Assembly: GCA_965228955.1 (NCBI GenBank)
Contig: OZ245848.1
Span: 4,774,001-4,838,000 of the forward strand
Direction: 5' to 3'
Origin: JANSWY01 sp965228955
GTDB taxonomy: Bacteria > Bacteroidota > Bacteroidia > Cytophagales > Cyclobacteriaceae
DNA: 64,000 bases
In this document: positions 52,678-61,239 of the stretch, piece by piece
How the letters are laid out: each line of letters starts with the position of its first letter
Numbering within the stretch: the first letter of the stretch is position 1
Notes under the pieces: generated by a model
What the model was told of the DNA's origin: nothing
The model's database searches: none
What the model saw: only the letters and a program-made list of their open reading frames with translations
Made by a program: the position numbers and the translations under genes

Positions 52678-53814
52678 ATGAGAAAGCTATTCAAAGTTCT
52701 GGGGCTTGGATTCCTGTTGTTTCTGATCATACTATGTGCATTCCTAAGGTTAAGGTATGGAGGTGGAGAGTATTATCCTTCGGTAGCAACTGAGCCATTA
52801 TTACCAAGCGATAGCCTTGAACTATTTTTTGAATTTGATGAACCACTTGGAAACATTGCAGTCTCTAAAGATAACAGGGTATTCTTCACGGTCCACCCGG
52901 AATCCAGGCCTGCAAATAACAAAGTCTTAGAAATCGTAAATGGTATAGCTGTTCCTTTTCCAAACCAATCATTGCAATCGAGTCATTTTGAGACTGTCCT
53001 TGGCCTTTTTATTGATACCAAAAACCAACTGTGGACAATCGATCATGGAAATCACGGGTCTGGGAATGTAAGGATACTAGCCTTTGATCTAGAAACTAAG
53101 GAAACAATCTACGATCACACATTTGATTCTGAAATTGCTCCACTTGGCTCATTTTTCAATGACTTACAAGTAGATATCGAAAATGGATATGTATATATCG
53201 CCGACTTCAATTTCTTTGGAAGAAATCCGGCACTAGTTGTTCATGATCTGAATAGTGGGAAATCAAGAAGACTATTGGAAAGTCACTCTTCGGTATTCCC
53301 TCAGGATTGGATAATAAGAAGCCCGGTGAAAGACATGACATTTGTAGGTGGATTAGTGGCTCTGAAGCCGGGGATTGATGGAATTGTTCTGGATCATAAA
53401 AATGAATATGTCTACTGGGGAGCAATGGCTCATGATCAACTATACAAGATCCCAACAAGTGTAATAAATGACTTCAACGCACCACATTCGGAAATTGAGG
53501 ATGCAATTATTACTGTGGGTAAAAAACCTATTAGTGATGGACTTAGTACAGACACTCTTGGGAATATCTACATAACCGATGTTGAAAATCAAGGGTTAGC
53601 AATCATGACACCTGAGGGTGAATTATCTACTTTGATCAGGGATGATCGAGTGACCTGGGCTGATGGGTGTAGTTTTGGGGGAGACGGCTATTTATACTTC
53701 ACGGATAGCGAACTCCCAAATCAAATGCTAAATACAAAATCGGCCATGCTAGAAAGTGCTCCATATGGTATTTTCAGGATTAAACCTCTTAGTGGTGGAG
53801 TACCTGGTAGGTAG
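52678..53814 (+). CDS. Membrane-anchored MRJP/yellow-like beta-propeller protein
   Basis: 378 residues with an N-terminal membrane/signal anchor (LFKVLGLGFLLFLIILCAFL). Propeller repeats include LGNIAVSKDNRVFFTVHPE, NGYVYIADFN, LDHKNEYVYWGAMAHDQLYKIP, and DTLGNIYITDVENQG. This is the Yellow/major-royal-jelly/L-dopachrome-tautomerase-like group related to SMP-30 lactonases. No catalytic assignment is possible. It is monocistronic, convergent with the DUF3857 gene. Confidence 0.75.
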   Translation: MRKLFKVLGLGFLLFLIILCAFLRLRYGGGEYYPSVATEPLLPSDSLELFFEFDEPLGNIAVSKDNRVFFTVHPESRPANNKVLEIVNGIAVPFPNQSLQSSHFETVLGLFIDTKNQLWTIDHGNHGSGNVRILAFDLETKETIYDHTFDSEIAPLGSFFNDLQVDIENGYVYIADFNFFGRNPALVVHDLNSGKSRRLLESHSSVFPQDWIIRSPVKDMTFVGGLVALKPGIDGIVLDHKNEYVYWGAMAHDQLYKIPTSVINDFNAPHSEIEDAIITVGKKPISDGLSTDTLGNIYITDVENQGLAIMTPEGELSTLIRDDRVTWADGCSFGGDGYLYFTDSELPNQMLNTKSAMLESAPYGIFRIKPLSGGVPGR

Positions 53815-53829
53815 CCACGCAATACTCTA

Positions 53830-55743
53830 TCAATCAATTCTAGTGAGAACAATTGGCTCATTTACTTTTTCGATCATTTTGGTGTAAAACAGCCTAAAAT
53901 CATGAAAATATCTTGGCTTAATTTCATTCTGAAGTACCTGATACGATGTTGAAACTAATATCTTATCACCTACTTCTTTGCAACGAAATTCAAATTTTGC
54001 TTCTTTGTTTGGTAAAGTAAGAGCGATGCTGGTAGGCAATTCATCTACTTTAAATCCATCAGGAATTTGCAACGTAACAGTTTGATTAAGGAAAGGTGTA
54101 ATCTTGAATTGAATAGGAAAATTTCTTTCATCTCTTTTGAATGGATTCTCCTCCAAATCTGGTTCAAGATTCGTATTGATATACAATATATCAGATTCTG
54201 AAATTGGCTCTTCGGTATCTTTCAACACTAGATTTACCTTTAATGGCTTTTCAGCATCAAGTAAGTTAAGATCACTGTATTTGGATAATTCATAGTTGGA
54301 AACATTACTTACTTTCTCAGAAAGCTTTGAGCTATCCTTTCTAACTATGTACTTTCTCATGGATTCAGCAGAATAATCTTTCAGTAACCATGAAATATCT
54401 TTTGTCAGATACCCGGTACTGTCAAAGTAGAACGATGCAAAGACCACATCCATTTTTTTCTTTGCATTTGAAATTTTAATCCATTCTGCATTATCCCTTT
54501 CAGTTAACACACCTTCTTTCACATTGGATTGCAACGGTAACATTCCAAATGGAAGCCTGCCTTGAGAGCTAGCATCCAGGAAATAATATTTGCCATTGAT
54601 CGGAACTCGCAGAATCAAATGATTAAAATCCGTGAAGAACGGAGACTGCTTGAAAGTTATACCATTTGATATAGTACTAATTACGATAATATCAGAAGGA
54701 ATTTCTGCCTCTCTTAGTAATCCTCTTAAATGAAGATTAAGACTACTGGAGTTTCCTTTTCTATTCTTGAAATAGTCGACAAATCGCTCATTTGGAATTA
54801 AACCATACCTCCTGTTCCAGTCATAATTGGATGTCACATAATTAAACAATGCCTTAACTTTTCCCAGTTGGTCTGAAGGAAGTGTAATAGCTTCTAATTC
54901 TTCCCGTATCTTGGCTTTTCTTGTAGTGTTGTACTCATTAAACCTTGCATGTTTATACAGTGTATGAGCAAAGTCCTCCCAGCCACCGCTGACTTTTTGA
55001 ACTGTTCCTGAACCATAGTATTCCTCCAGCTGCAATCTAACTTTTTCATAATAGTCATTGTGGTTCAATAAAAATGGTTCATCAGGTTTGATAGAAGGGA
55101 CATTCATTAACTCCCATTGGCTTTGATTAGGGCCTGTACCATACTTTCTTATTAATCTTGGCCCCTGAAATAATATTTTGTAAGCAAGTGCATTAGGAAT
55201 TTCTGTCTCTAGCTTAGAGTAAAGCGTAGGAATTTCCTCTTGAAACCTCCAGGCATCAATTGTGGTGATCCCTTCAGATTTTAAAGTGTAAGTATACTCT
55301 ATGATTGACCCGACTTTAACATCAGGAAACGTCCACTTAAAGGAACTGAACCTATCAGTAACTTCAGTCTTGAAAGTAGAGGCTTTATCTACTTTCAGAG
55401 TCTCCATATTTCCTTCTGAGTCGGTATTTATGGTCTGACCTTTGAAACGAATAATATCTTCAAAACCGTCATAGCTGTAAAAATAAACTTCACGATTTGC
55501 CTCTTTAATTCCTTCTTCTGAAAGGATCTTAATTCTCTTTCTGATTTCAATATTATGGCCAGATCCCTGAACAAAATATAGTTTCCCTGTATTGAAAAGG
55601 ACCACTGCATTTGCATCAGATTCGAATTCAACTGAATCTAGTTCCAACTCTCTCTGGCTGACTTTACCCCATTTGGAAACCTGAGCAGTAGATTGAAAAC
55701 AAATTGATAGGACTAAAAAGACAGTTAGGTATCTAAAAAACAT
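53830..55743 (-). CDS. Secreted DUF3857/transglutaminase-like protein
   Basis: 637 residues from the ATG at 55743 (signal MFFRYLTVFLVLSICFQSTAQ); an upstream ATG at 55812 would put the start inside the aldehyde-dehydrogenase terminator. N-terminal DUF3857 domain (KWGKVSQRELELDSVEFESDANAVVLF-like, about 25-200), then a transglutaminase-like domain (KVKALFNYVTSNYDWN ... GNSSSLNLHLRGLLREAEIPSD, about 290-400). The usual nucleophilic Cys after GN/GD is replaced by SS, so it is probably not an active transglutaminase. Function unknown; common in Bacteroidota. Confidence 0.8.
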   Translation of the reverse strand: MFFRYLTVFLVLSICFQSTAQVSKWGKVSQRELELDSVEFESDANAVVLFNTGKLYFVQGSGHNIEIRKRIKILSEEGIKEANREVYFYSYDGFEDIIRFKGQTINTDSEGNMETLKVDKASTFKTEVTDRFSSFKWTFPDVKVGSIIEYTYTLKSEGITTIDAWRFQEEIPTLYSKLETEIPNALAYKILFQGPRLIRKYGTGPNQSQWELMNVPSIKPDEPFLLNHNDYYEKVRLQLEEYYGSGTVQKVSGGWEDFAHTLYKHARFNEYNTTRKAKIREELEAITLPSDQLGKVKALFNYVTSNYDWNRRYGLIPNERFVDYFKNRKGNSSSLNLHLRGLLREAEIPSDIIVISTISNGITFKQSPFFTDFNHLILRVPINGKYYFLDASSQGRLPFGMLPLQSNVKEGVLTERDNAEWIKISNAKKKMDVVFASFYFDSTGYLTKDISWLLKDYSAESMRKYIVRKDSSKLSEKVSNVSNYELSKYSDLNLLDAEKPLKVNLVLKDTEEPISESDILYINTNLEPDLEENPFKRDERNFPIQFKITPFLNQTVTLQIPDGFKVDELPTSIALTLPNKEAKFEFRCKEVGDKILVSTSYQVLQNEIKPRYFHDFRLFYTKMIEKVNEPIVLTRID

Positions 55744-55782
55744 GATTTCGATAGTTATAGATAGATGGCAAAAATAAAGAAA

Positions 55783-55813
55783 CTTGGCAGGAATCAAATT
55801 GACTCCTGCCAAG
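55783..55813 (-). terminator. Terminator of the aldehyde dehydrogenase gene
   Basis: A perfect 10-bp stem CTTGGCAGGA / TCCTGCCAAG with an 11-base loop, followed on the minus strand by TTTCTTTATTTTT, 14 bases after the stop. Confidence 0.85.
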
Positions 55814-55826
55814 GTAATATTATGTA

Positions 55827-57371
55827 CTAAAATTCAAACTTAATTCCTTGTGCTAAAGGCAATTCAGTTGTATAGTTAATTGTATTAGTTTGTCTTCTCA
55901 TGTAAACTTTCCATGCGTCAGAACCTGATTCTCTTCCTCCACCAGTTTCTTTTTCTCCACCGAAAGCTCCACCAATCTCAGCACCTGAAGTTCCGATATT
56001 CACGTTTGCAATTCCGCAATCAGAACCAGCATGTGATAAGAATAATTCAGACTCTCTAAGGTTAGAAGTCATAATTGCAGATGAAAGTCCTTGTGGAACA
56101 TCATTCTGAATCCCGATTGCCTCATTGATATCTGAGTATTTCATCAAATAAAGAATTGGAGCAAAAGTTTCATTCTGAACAATCTCGAAACTATTCTCTA
56201 CCTCATAAATAGCAGGCTTTACATAGCATCCAGACTCATATCCTTCGCCTTCTAAAACTCCACCAGCAACAACTTCTTTTCCACCTTCTTCTTTGATCTT
56301 TTCGATTGCTCCAAGGTAAGAATTTACCGCAAGCGTATCGATCAGTGGACCTACGTGATTAGTTTGATCTAATGGATTACCAATCTTGAGTTGTCCATAA
56401 GCATTTACAAGTTTTGCTTTTACATCTTCGAAAATGCTATCGTGGATGATCAATCTTCTTGTACTGGTACATCTCTGTCCAGCAGTACCTACTGCACCAA
56501 ATACAGCCCCGATAAGAGACATATCAAGATCTGCATCTTTTGAAATGATGATCGCGTTGTTTCCTCCAAGCTCCAATAAAGCTCTTCCTAATCTTCTACC
56601 AACAGCTTCACCAACTAGTTTACCCATTCTGATAGAACCAGTAGCAGAAACCAAAGGAACTCTACCATCATTTGACATCAATTCTCCAATCTTATAATCA
56701 CCAATAACAAGACCACTAAGACCTTCTGGTAAATTATTGGCTTTGAATACTTTCTGAGCTATCTTCTGGCAAGCGATTGCAGTAACTGGAGTTTTCTCTG
56801 ATGGCTTCCAAACACAAACATCTCCACATACCCAAGCCAACATTGTGTTCCATGACCAAACTGCTACAGGGAAGTTGAATGCAGAAATAACACCTACAAT
56901 ACCAAGTGGGTGGTACTGCTCATACATTCTGTGTCCTGGTCTTTCAGAGTGCATTGTCAGACCGTATAACTGACGAGAAAGTCCAACTGCAAAGTCACAG
57001 ATGTCGATCATTTCCTGAACTTCACCTAGACCTTCCTGGTATGACTTACCCATTTCATAAGAAACAAGTTTTCCAAGAGCCTCTTTATTAACTCTTAATT
57101 CTTCTCCAATTTGGCGAACTATTTCACCTCTTTGAGGAGCAGGAGTAGTCCTCCACACACCAAATGCTTCTTTAGCTTTTTCAATCACCTGATTGTAAGT
57201 TTCCTCAGTTGCTGCTTCTACAGTAGCAATTAATTTACCATCTACAGGTGATATGGATTCAATAGTCTCCCCTTTTGATTCCAACCACGCTTCACCAGTT
57301 GAAGAACCCGAGTTATGAGCTTCAATTCCTAGTGTCTTTAGTGCCTCTTGAATACCGAATTGATCTGACAT
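55827..57371 (-). CDS. Aldehyde dehydrogenase, ALDH7/aminoadipate-semialdehyde type
   Basis: 514-residue NAD-dependent aldehyde dehydrogenase. Catalytic Cys is in AGQRCTSTRRLI (about 300) and the general-base Glu in LELGGNNAIII (about 267). GSIRMGKLVGEAVGRRLGRA and EIGGAFGGEKETGGGRESGSDAWK are typical of ALDH7A1/AmaB, which oxidises 2-aminoadipate semialdehyde in lysine breakdown. Monocistronic. Confidence 0.9.
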   Translation of the reverse strand: MSDQFGIQEALKTLGIEAHNSGSSTGEAWLESKGETIESISPVDGKLIATVEAATEETYNQVIEKAKEAFGVWRTTPAPQRGEIVRQIGEELRVNKEALGKLVSYEMGKSYQEGLGEVQEMIDICDFAVGLSRQLYGLTMHSERPGHRMYEQYHPLGIVGVISAFNFPVAVWSWNTMLAWVCGDVCVWKPSEKTPVTAIACQKIAQKVFKANNLPEGLSGLVIGDYKIGELMSNDGRVPLVSATGSIRMGKLVGEAVGRRLGRALLELGGNNAIIISKDADLDMSLIGAVFGAVGTAGQRCTSTRRLIIHDSIFEDVKAKLVNAYGQLKIGNPLDQTNHVGPLIDTLAVNSYLGAIEKIKEEGGKEVVAGGVLEGEGYESGCYVKPAIYEVENSFEIVQNETFAPILYLMKYSDINEAIGIQNDVPQGLSSAIMTSNLRESELFLSHAGSDCGIANVNIGTSGAEIGGAFGGEKETGGGRESGSDAWKVYMRRQTNTINYTTELPLAQGIKFEF

Positions 57372-57461
57372 AATTTCTATATTAATGTTGTTTGCCGCAA
57401 AGCTAAGAAAAGCATCAATACGGACAAACCGGAGAAGAAATATTCATCATGAAACAAAAAA

Positions 57462-57487
57462 AGAGGGACATTTTTCAACGTCCCTCT
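57462..57487 (-). terminator. Terminator of the HtrA gene
   Basis: A perfect 8-bp stem AGAGGGAC / GTCCCTCT with a 10-base loop, followed by a T-run on the minus strand, 30 bases after the stop. Confidence 0.8.
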
Positions 57488-57517
57488 AAGAAAAAACTAC
57501 TTACACTTATCTAATAA

Positions 57518-58996
57518 TTACCAACCTAATCCGTAATACGCCTTGTCACCATTTGGATAAATCCCCTCAATTAAAATTCCATCTCCCGATAACCCATCCA
57601 GTTTATCCTCAAGATCTCCTAAATCTGCAATCGGCTCTCTATCGATCTTGGTGACAATAAATCCTTCCTTAATTCCTGCCTCTTCCCATTTGCCTCCATC
57701 CAGAGACTTTAATCTTACTCCTCCATCAATTCCCAGTCTGCTTGACAGCTCTGAAGAAACCTCTTCAAATTCAGCTCCCTCCACTTCCATCGATTTCTTC
57801 TCAGCAAGAACTATCTGTGTATTTCCTGATGTGTTTTTCAAAGTGGCTCTGGAAATTTTCGTTTTTCCATCTCTTATATAGGTAACATCAATTTCATCAC
57901 CAGGCCTGTTGAGTGCGACAACTTCCTGCAACTCTGAAACATTATCGACAGTTTGACCATCGATTGCTATTATGACATCTCCAGATTCAATTCCTGCATC
58001 TTCGGCAGCACTGTTATTATTTACCGCTCTTACGTAAACACCCTTCAAGACATCTAAACCTTCGCTTTCAGCAAGTTCTGCGCTTACACTAAGTATTGAA
58101 ATTCCTAAGAGAGCTCTTTGGACTGTTCCAAATTCTTTCAGATCACCAACAACTTTTTGTACTAAAGTTGCCGGAACAGCAAATGAATAACCTGCAAATG
58201 TTCCAGTAGGAGTTGCTATTGCAGTATTTATTCCTACCAGCTCACCTCTTAGATTTACCAGGGCTCCACCACTATTACCAGGGTTAACTGCAGCATCTGT
58301 TTGAATAAATGATTCTATTTGAAGACCACTTCTATCTCTTAGTATATTCAGGTTTCTTCCTTTGGCACTTACGATTCCAGCAGTCACTGTTGATCTAAAT
58401 TCAAATGGATTTCCAACTGCCAACACCCATTCGCCAATTTTTAGATTATTGGAACTACCAAAATTGATCTGAGGTAGATCTTTTCCATCGATTTTCAACA
58501 AAGCCAGATCAGTGGATGGATCAGTACCTACTATCTCCGCTGTAAAAGTTCTATTATCGTTTAGTAACACTTCAATCTCGCTAGCATCCTCCACAACATG
58601 GTTATTGGTTACAATAAAACCATCCTCACTCATTATAACACCTGATCCAGCACCTCTTGAAGGTCTCCCCTGGGAAGGAGATCCACCTCTATCGAAATAT
58701 TCTCTGAAAAAATCATTGAAATCCGATGAACTACTTCTTGAGTGCCCGCTATATATAGTTCTGATATGTACCACTGCTGGAGTAGTGATATCAGCAGCGT
58801 TAACAAAATTTAGTCCTTCAGGAACGATAATCTCAGAAGAGTCCGGAGAATAATTGGTCAAACTCACTGGTTTATCTGACTCATACGGGACATATATTTT
58901 TTCTTTTTCTCCAAAGTATATGAATCCTCCGAGTGCTATGGCTGCTCCAAAAAAGGAGGCAAAGACCATTCCGAGTATATATTGTCTTTTATTCAT
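57518..58996 (-). CDS. DegP/HtrA-family periplasmic serine protease
   Basis: 492 residues: N-terminal membrane anchor/signal (YILGMVFASFFGAAIALGGFIYFG), a trypsin-like domain with His in TNNHVVED, Asp in STDLALLKI and Ser in NPGNSGGAL, and two PDZ domains (about 300-395 and 410-490; first with GIESGDVIIAIDG). It degrades or refolds misfolded periplasmic proteins. It is followed in the region by an Hsp20 gene, another stress function, in a separate unit. Confidence 0.93.
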   Translation of the reverse strand: MNKRQYILGMVFASFFGAAIALGGFIYFGEKEKIYVPYESDKPVSLTNYSPDSSEIIVPEGLNFVNAADITTPAVVHIRTIYSGHSRSSSSDFNDFFREYFDRGGSPSQGRPSRGAGSGVIMSEDGFIVTNNHVVEDASEIEVLLNDNRTFTAEIVGTDPSTDLALLKIDGKDLPQINFGSSNNLKIGEWVLAVGNPFEFRSTVTAGIVSAKGRNLNILRDRSGLQIESFIQTDAAVNPGNSGGALVNLRGELVGINTAIATPTGTFAGYSFAVPATLVQKVVGDLKEFGTVQRALLGISILSVSAELAESEGLDVLKGVYVRAVNNNSAAEDAGIESGDVIIAIDGQTVDNVSELQEVVALNRPGDEIDVTYIRDGKTKISRATLKNTSGNTQIVLAEKKSMEVEGAEFEEVSSELSSRLGIDGGVRLKSLDGGKWEEAGIKEGFIVTKIDREPIADLGDLEDKLDGLSGDGILIEGIYPNGDKAYYGLGW

Positions 58997-59108
58997 TTCT
59001 CTCTGTTTTTAAACCTATCTATAATTATACTCCTAAGAAGTCAATTATGTTATCACAACGGATGAGTAGACAGTAAGATTTTTAGATTAACAACTTTTAA
59101 CAAAAAAA

Positions 59109-59127
59109 GGGCAGGATGGACCTGCCC
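59109..59127 (-). terminator. Terminator of the hsp20 gene
   Basis: Stem GGGCAGG-atgga-CCTGCCC followed by seven T on the minus strand, 39 bases after the stop. Confidence 0.85.
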
Positions 59128-59165
59128 TCAAAAACTCAACTCACTTACTACTACTTACTATTCTA

Positions 59166-59597
59166 CTACTTAATGTTAATCGTCTTAACTTCTTTCTTGA
59201 TCTCAGTTTTAGGGATCTGAATCAAGAGAATTCCGTCCTTGTATGAAGCTTCCACTTTATCTGCGGCTACATTTTCAGGTAACTTGAATGATCTTTTGAA
59301 AGATCCATACCTTGTTTCCACAGAGTGGAAGTTCTTTTCTTTCTTAGTTTCCTCAAACTTTCTCTCTCCTCCAACTGTCAATGTTCCATCTTCCAGGTCG
59401 ATTGAAATGTCTTCTTTCTTTAACCCTGGCACAGCAAACTGCAATTCGAAATCCTTATCAGTTTCAGCTATATCCACTTGAGGAGTGAATGAAGAAGTGC
59501 CATCATTTGTGAATACTGAATCGTTGAAGAATCTGTCGATTAAGCTACCAAATCCTACTGGTCTATAATCTCTTGGGTTGTATCTTACTAAAGCCAT
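59166..59597 (-). CDS. Hsp20/alpha-crystallin small heat-shock protein
   Basis: 143 residues from the ATG at 59597 (MALVRYNPRD), preferred over an upstream in-frame ATG. The alpha-crystallin domain (about 35-143) has VDIAETDKDFELQFAVPGLKKEDI-type start, GERKFEE, RYGSFKRSFKLPENV and the closing I-x-I-like motif LLIQIPK. An ATP-independent holdase chaperone. 59643-59899 holds no recognisable gene. Confidence 0.94.
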   Translation of the reverse strand: MALVRYNPRDYRPVGFGSLIDRFFNDSVFTNDGTSSFTPQVDIAETDKDFELQFAVPGLKKEDISIDLEDGTLTVGGERKFEETKKEKNFHSVETRYGSFKRSFKLPENVAADKVEASYKDGILLIQIPKTEIKKEVKTINIK

Positions 59598-59899
59598 TTT
59601 ATTTTGTTTTAAGTTTTCTATTTTCAATTTCTTTTTAATCAATTACAACCTACCTATAGTAAAATCTGTGCCAACTCAATTTTTAAGTAACTTCGGCAGT
59701 TTATTATGTCATTTTGTCTGTTTTTGTGATGTTTCGATGATTTTTAATGTCATAATGTCACCTTTTAGATGTTTAGGATAGAATGAGATTAGAATTGAAA
59801 AAAAATCAAAATATTTCACCTTAAGCCTTTGGAGATATCGCAGCAACCAACTAATATTGCATTCCATTTTCAGACACGCTGAGAATGACAAACAAAAAT

Positions 59900-59973
59900 T
59901 CCTCCTTAGCTCAGTTGGTTAGAGCATCTGACTGTTAATCAGAGGGTCCTTGGTTCGAGCCCAAGAGGAGGAG
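59900..59973 (+). tRNA. tRNA-Asn (anticodon GTT)
   Basis: 74 nt. Acceptor TCCTCCT/AGGAGGA, D-arm GCTCAGTTGGTTAGAGC, anticodon stem TCTGA/TCAGA around CTGTTAA, anticodon GTT, and T-arm with GGTTCGAGCC. Discriminator G, no encoded CCA. A terminator follows at once. Confidence 0.96.
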
Positions 59974-59977
59974 CAAC

Positions 59978-60006
59978 AAAGCCACTTTTTAGTGGCTTTT
60001 TTTTGT
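59978..60006 (+). terminator. Terminator of tRNA-Asn
   Basis: A perfect 9-bp stem AAAGCCACT-tttt-AGTGGCTTT followed by a T-rich tract. Confidence 0.85.
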
Positions 60007-60015
60007 TTTAAAAAA

Positions 60016-60079
60016 TGGTTAAAGCATCAGATCCCGATAACTATCGGGAAGGGTCCTTGATTTGAGCCCAAGAGGAGGA
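60016..60079 (+). pseudogene. Degenerate tRNA-Asn-like copy
   Basis: The 3' half (GGGTCCTTGATTTGAGCCC then AAGAGGAGGA) matches the functional tRNA-Asn at all but two bases, and the left part TGGTTAAAGCATC matches the D-arm. The anticodon stem-loop is replaced by a palindrome TCCCGATA-AC-TATCGGGA (60032-60049), and the 5' acceptor strand is missing. It cannot fold as a tRNA. It may be a recombination or integration scar, or a palindrome-carrying duplicate. Confidence 0.65.
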
Positions 60080-60215
60080 ATGTCAAAGACTTTTTAATAC
60101 CCAATCAGCAAATCTACATTTCTTCAATCTTCAGACCTTTTCACAAATACCACATCAGTGTTTTGGTTTATTCAGTATGGTTGATCACCTTTATAGTTTA
60201 CAAAACATCACATCT

Positions 60216-61142
60216 ATGCTATTCAGAAACCTATTCACCATCATCATTCTATCAATCATCCAAATTGATGGCTTCACCCAATCCAATAAACGATATTCTA
60301 CATTCGAAGAGGCATTATCAGATGCTGAACAAGTGAAATGGCTTGATCTTAATTGTGAAGACATTCCTGACTTCAATGAGCATATTTCGAAGCTCCCAAA
60401 AGTAGAATCATTATATCTATCAGGGTGCAACCTAAAAAAGTTACCAAAGGGCTTTGATAAGATTAGTAATCTAAGCCTCTTAAATGTGCAAGACAATCAA
60501 CTAAGCTCATTGCCTTCAGAAATTGAATCTTTAGAAAAGATGTCGGTAATCAATCTGCGGAATAACAATTTCAAAACATTACCCTCATTACTGACAAAGC
60601 TGCCAAACCTGCGGGAGATTGATTTATCTGGCAATGAAAAATTAAAACTTGATGATGCGATTGCATCCCTATCTCAAGTCCAGAAACTGGATTTTCTCTA
60701 TTTAACCTCACTAAATATTACCTCCATTCCATCTACGATCAAAGACTTAGTTTCTCTAGAGGAGCTCCACCTTTCTGATAATCCGAATCTAGTGTTGTCA
60801 GAAGCTTTTAATTCCTTATCTAAAGTTCCAAACTTGAAGATTCTTGTCTTGTCAAAAAATGGCTTGAATGTCATCCCATCTGAAATTCAACTTATTAATC
60901 AAGTAAATGGATTGGTACTGGATGAAAACACTGAGCTGCAAATGGAAAGCTTAATTGAAAACATGAAGGAGTTACCGGAGTTGAAGGTTCTGTTGCTTAG
61001 AAATAATCAATTCACTCAGCTGCCAAATAATCTGGAAGATTTATCAGGTTTAGCGGTTTTAGAGCTTAGTAGGAATAACTTTTCAGAAGATGAGCAGGAG
61101 AGAATAAAATCTGCACTTCCAACCACCAATGTGGTCTTTTAG
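60216..61142 (+). CDS. Secreted leucine-rich-repeat protein
   Basis: 308 residues from the ATG at 60216, which gives a signal peptide (MLFRNLFTIIILSIIQIDGFTQ); an ATG at 60177 is less likely. The rest is about ten leucine-rich repeats of 23-24 residues with consensus L-x-x-L-P-x-x-I-x-x-L-x-x-L-x-x-L-x-L-x-x-N (LSSLPSEIESLEKMSVINLRNN, LNVIPSEIQLINQVNGLVLDEN). It is a likely extracellular protein-interaction scaffold, partner unknown. Confidence 0.85.
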   Translation: MLFRNLFTIIILSIIQIDGFTQSNKRYSTFEEALSDAEQVKWLDLNCEDIPDFNEHISKLPKVESLYLSGCNLKKLPKGFDKISNLSLLNVQDNQLSSLPSEIESLEKMSVINLRNNNFKTLPSLLTKLPNLREIDLSGNEKLKLDDAIASLSQVQKLDFLYLTSLNITSIPSTIKDLVSLEELHLSDNPNLVLSEAFNSLSKVPNLKILVLSKNGLNVIPSEIQLINQVNGLVLDENTELQMESLIENMKELPELKVLLLRNNQFTQLPNNLEDLSGLAVLELSRNNFSEDEQERIKSALPTTNVVF

Positions 61143-61164
61143 ATAAGAAATTCATTCGTTAAAA

Positions 61165-61189
61165 AAGTTCCCGGCAGTGCCGGGAACTT
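61165..61189. terminator. Terminator between LRR and xylanase genes
   Basis: A perfect 11-bp stem AAGTTCCCGGC-agt-GCCGGGAACTT. A run of six T follows on the minus strand (xylanase side); the plus side is T-poor. Confidence 0.85.
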
Positions 61190-61239
61190 CGATCTTTAAA
61201 CGTAAAATTATGAAGAGTCTGGTATACCCTTCACAAGTA

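Noticed and set aside
59709..59891. A 60-residue minus-strand ORF before tRNA-Asn.
   Set aside because: No conserved features and very AT-rich; treated as non-coding.
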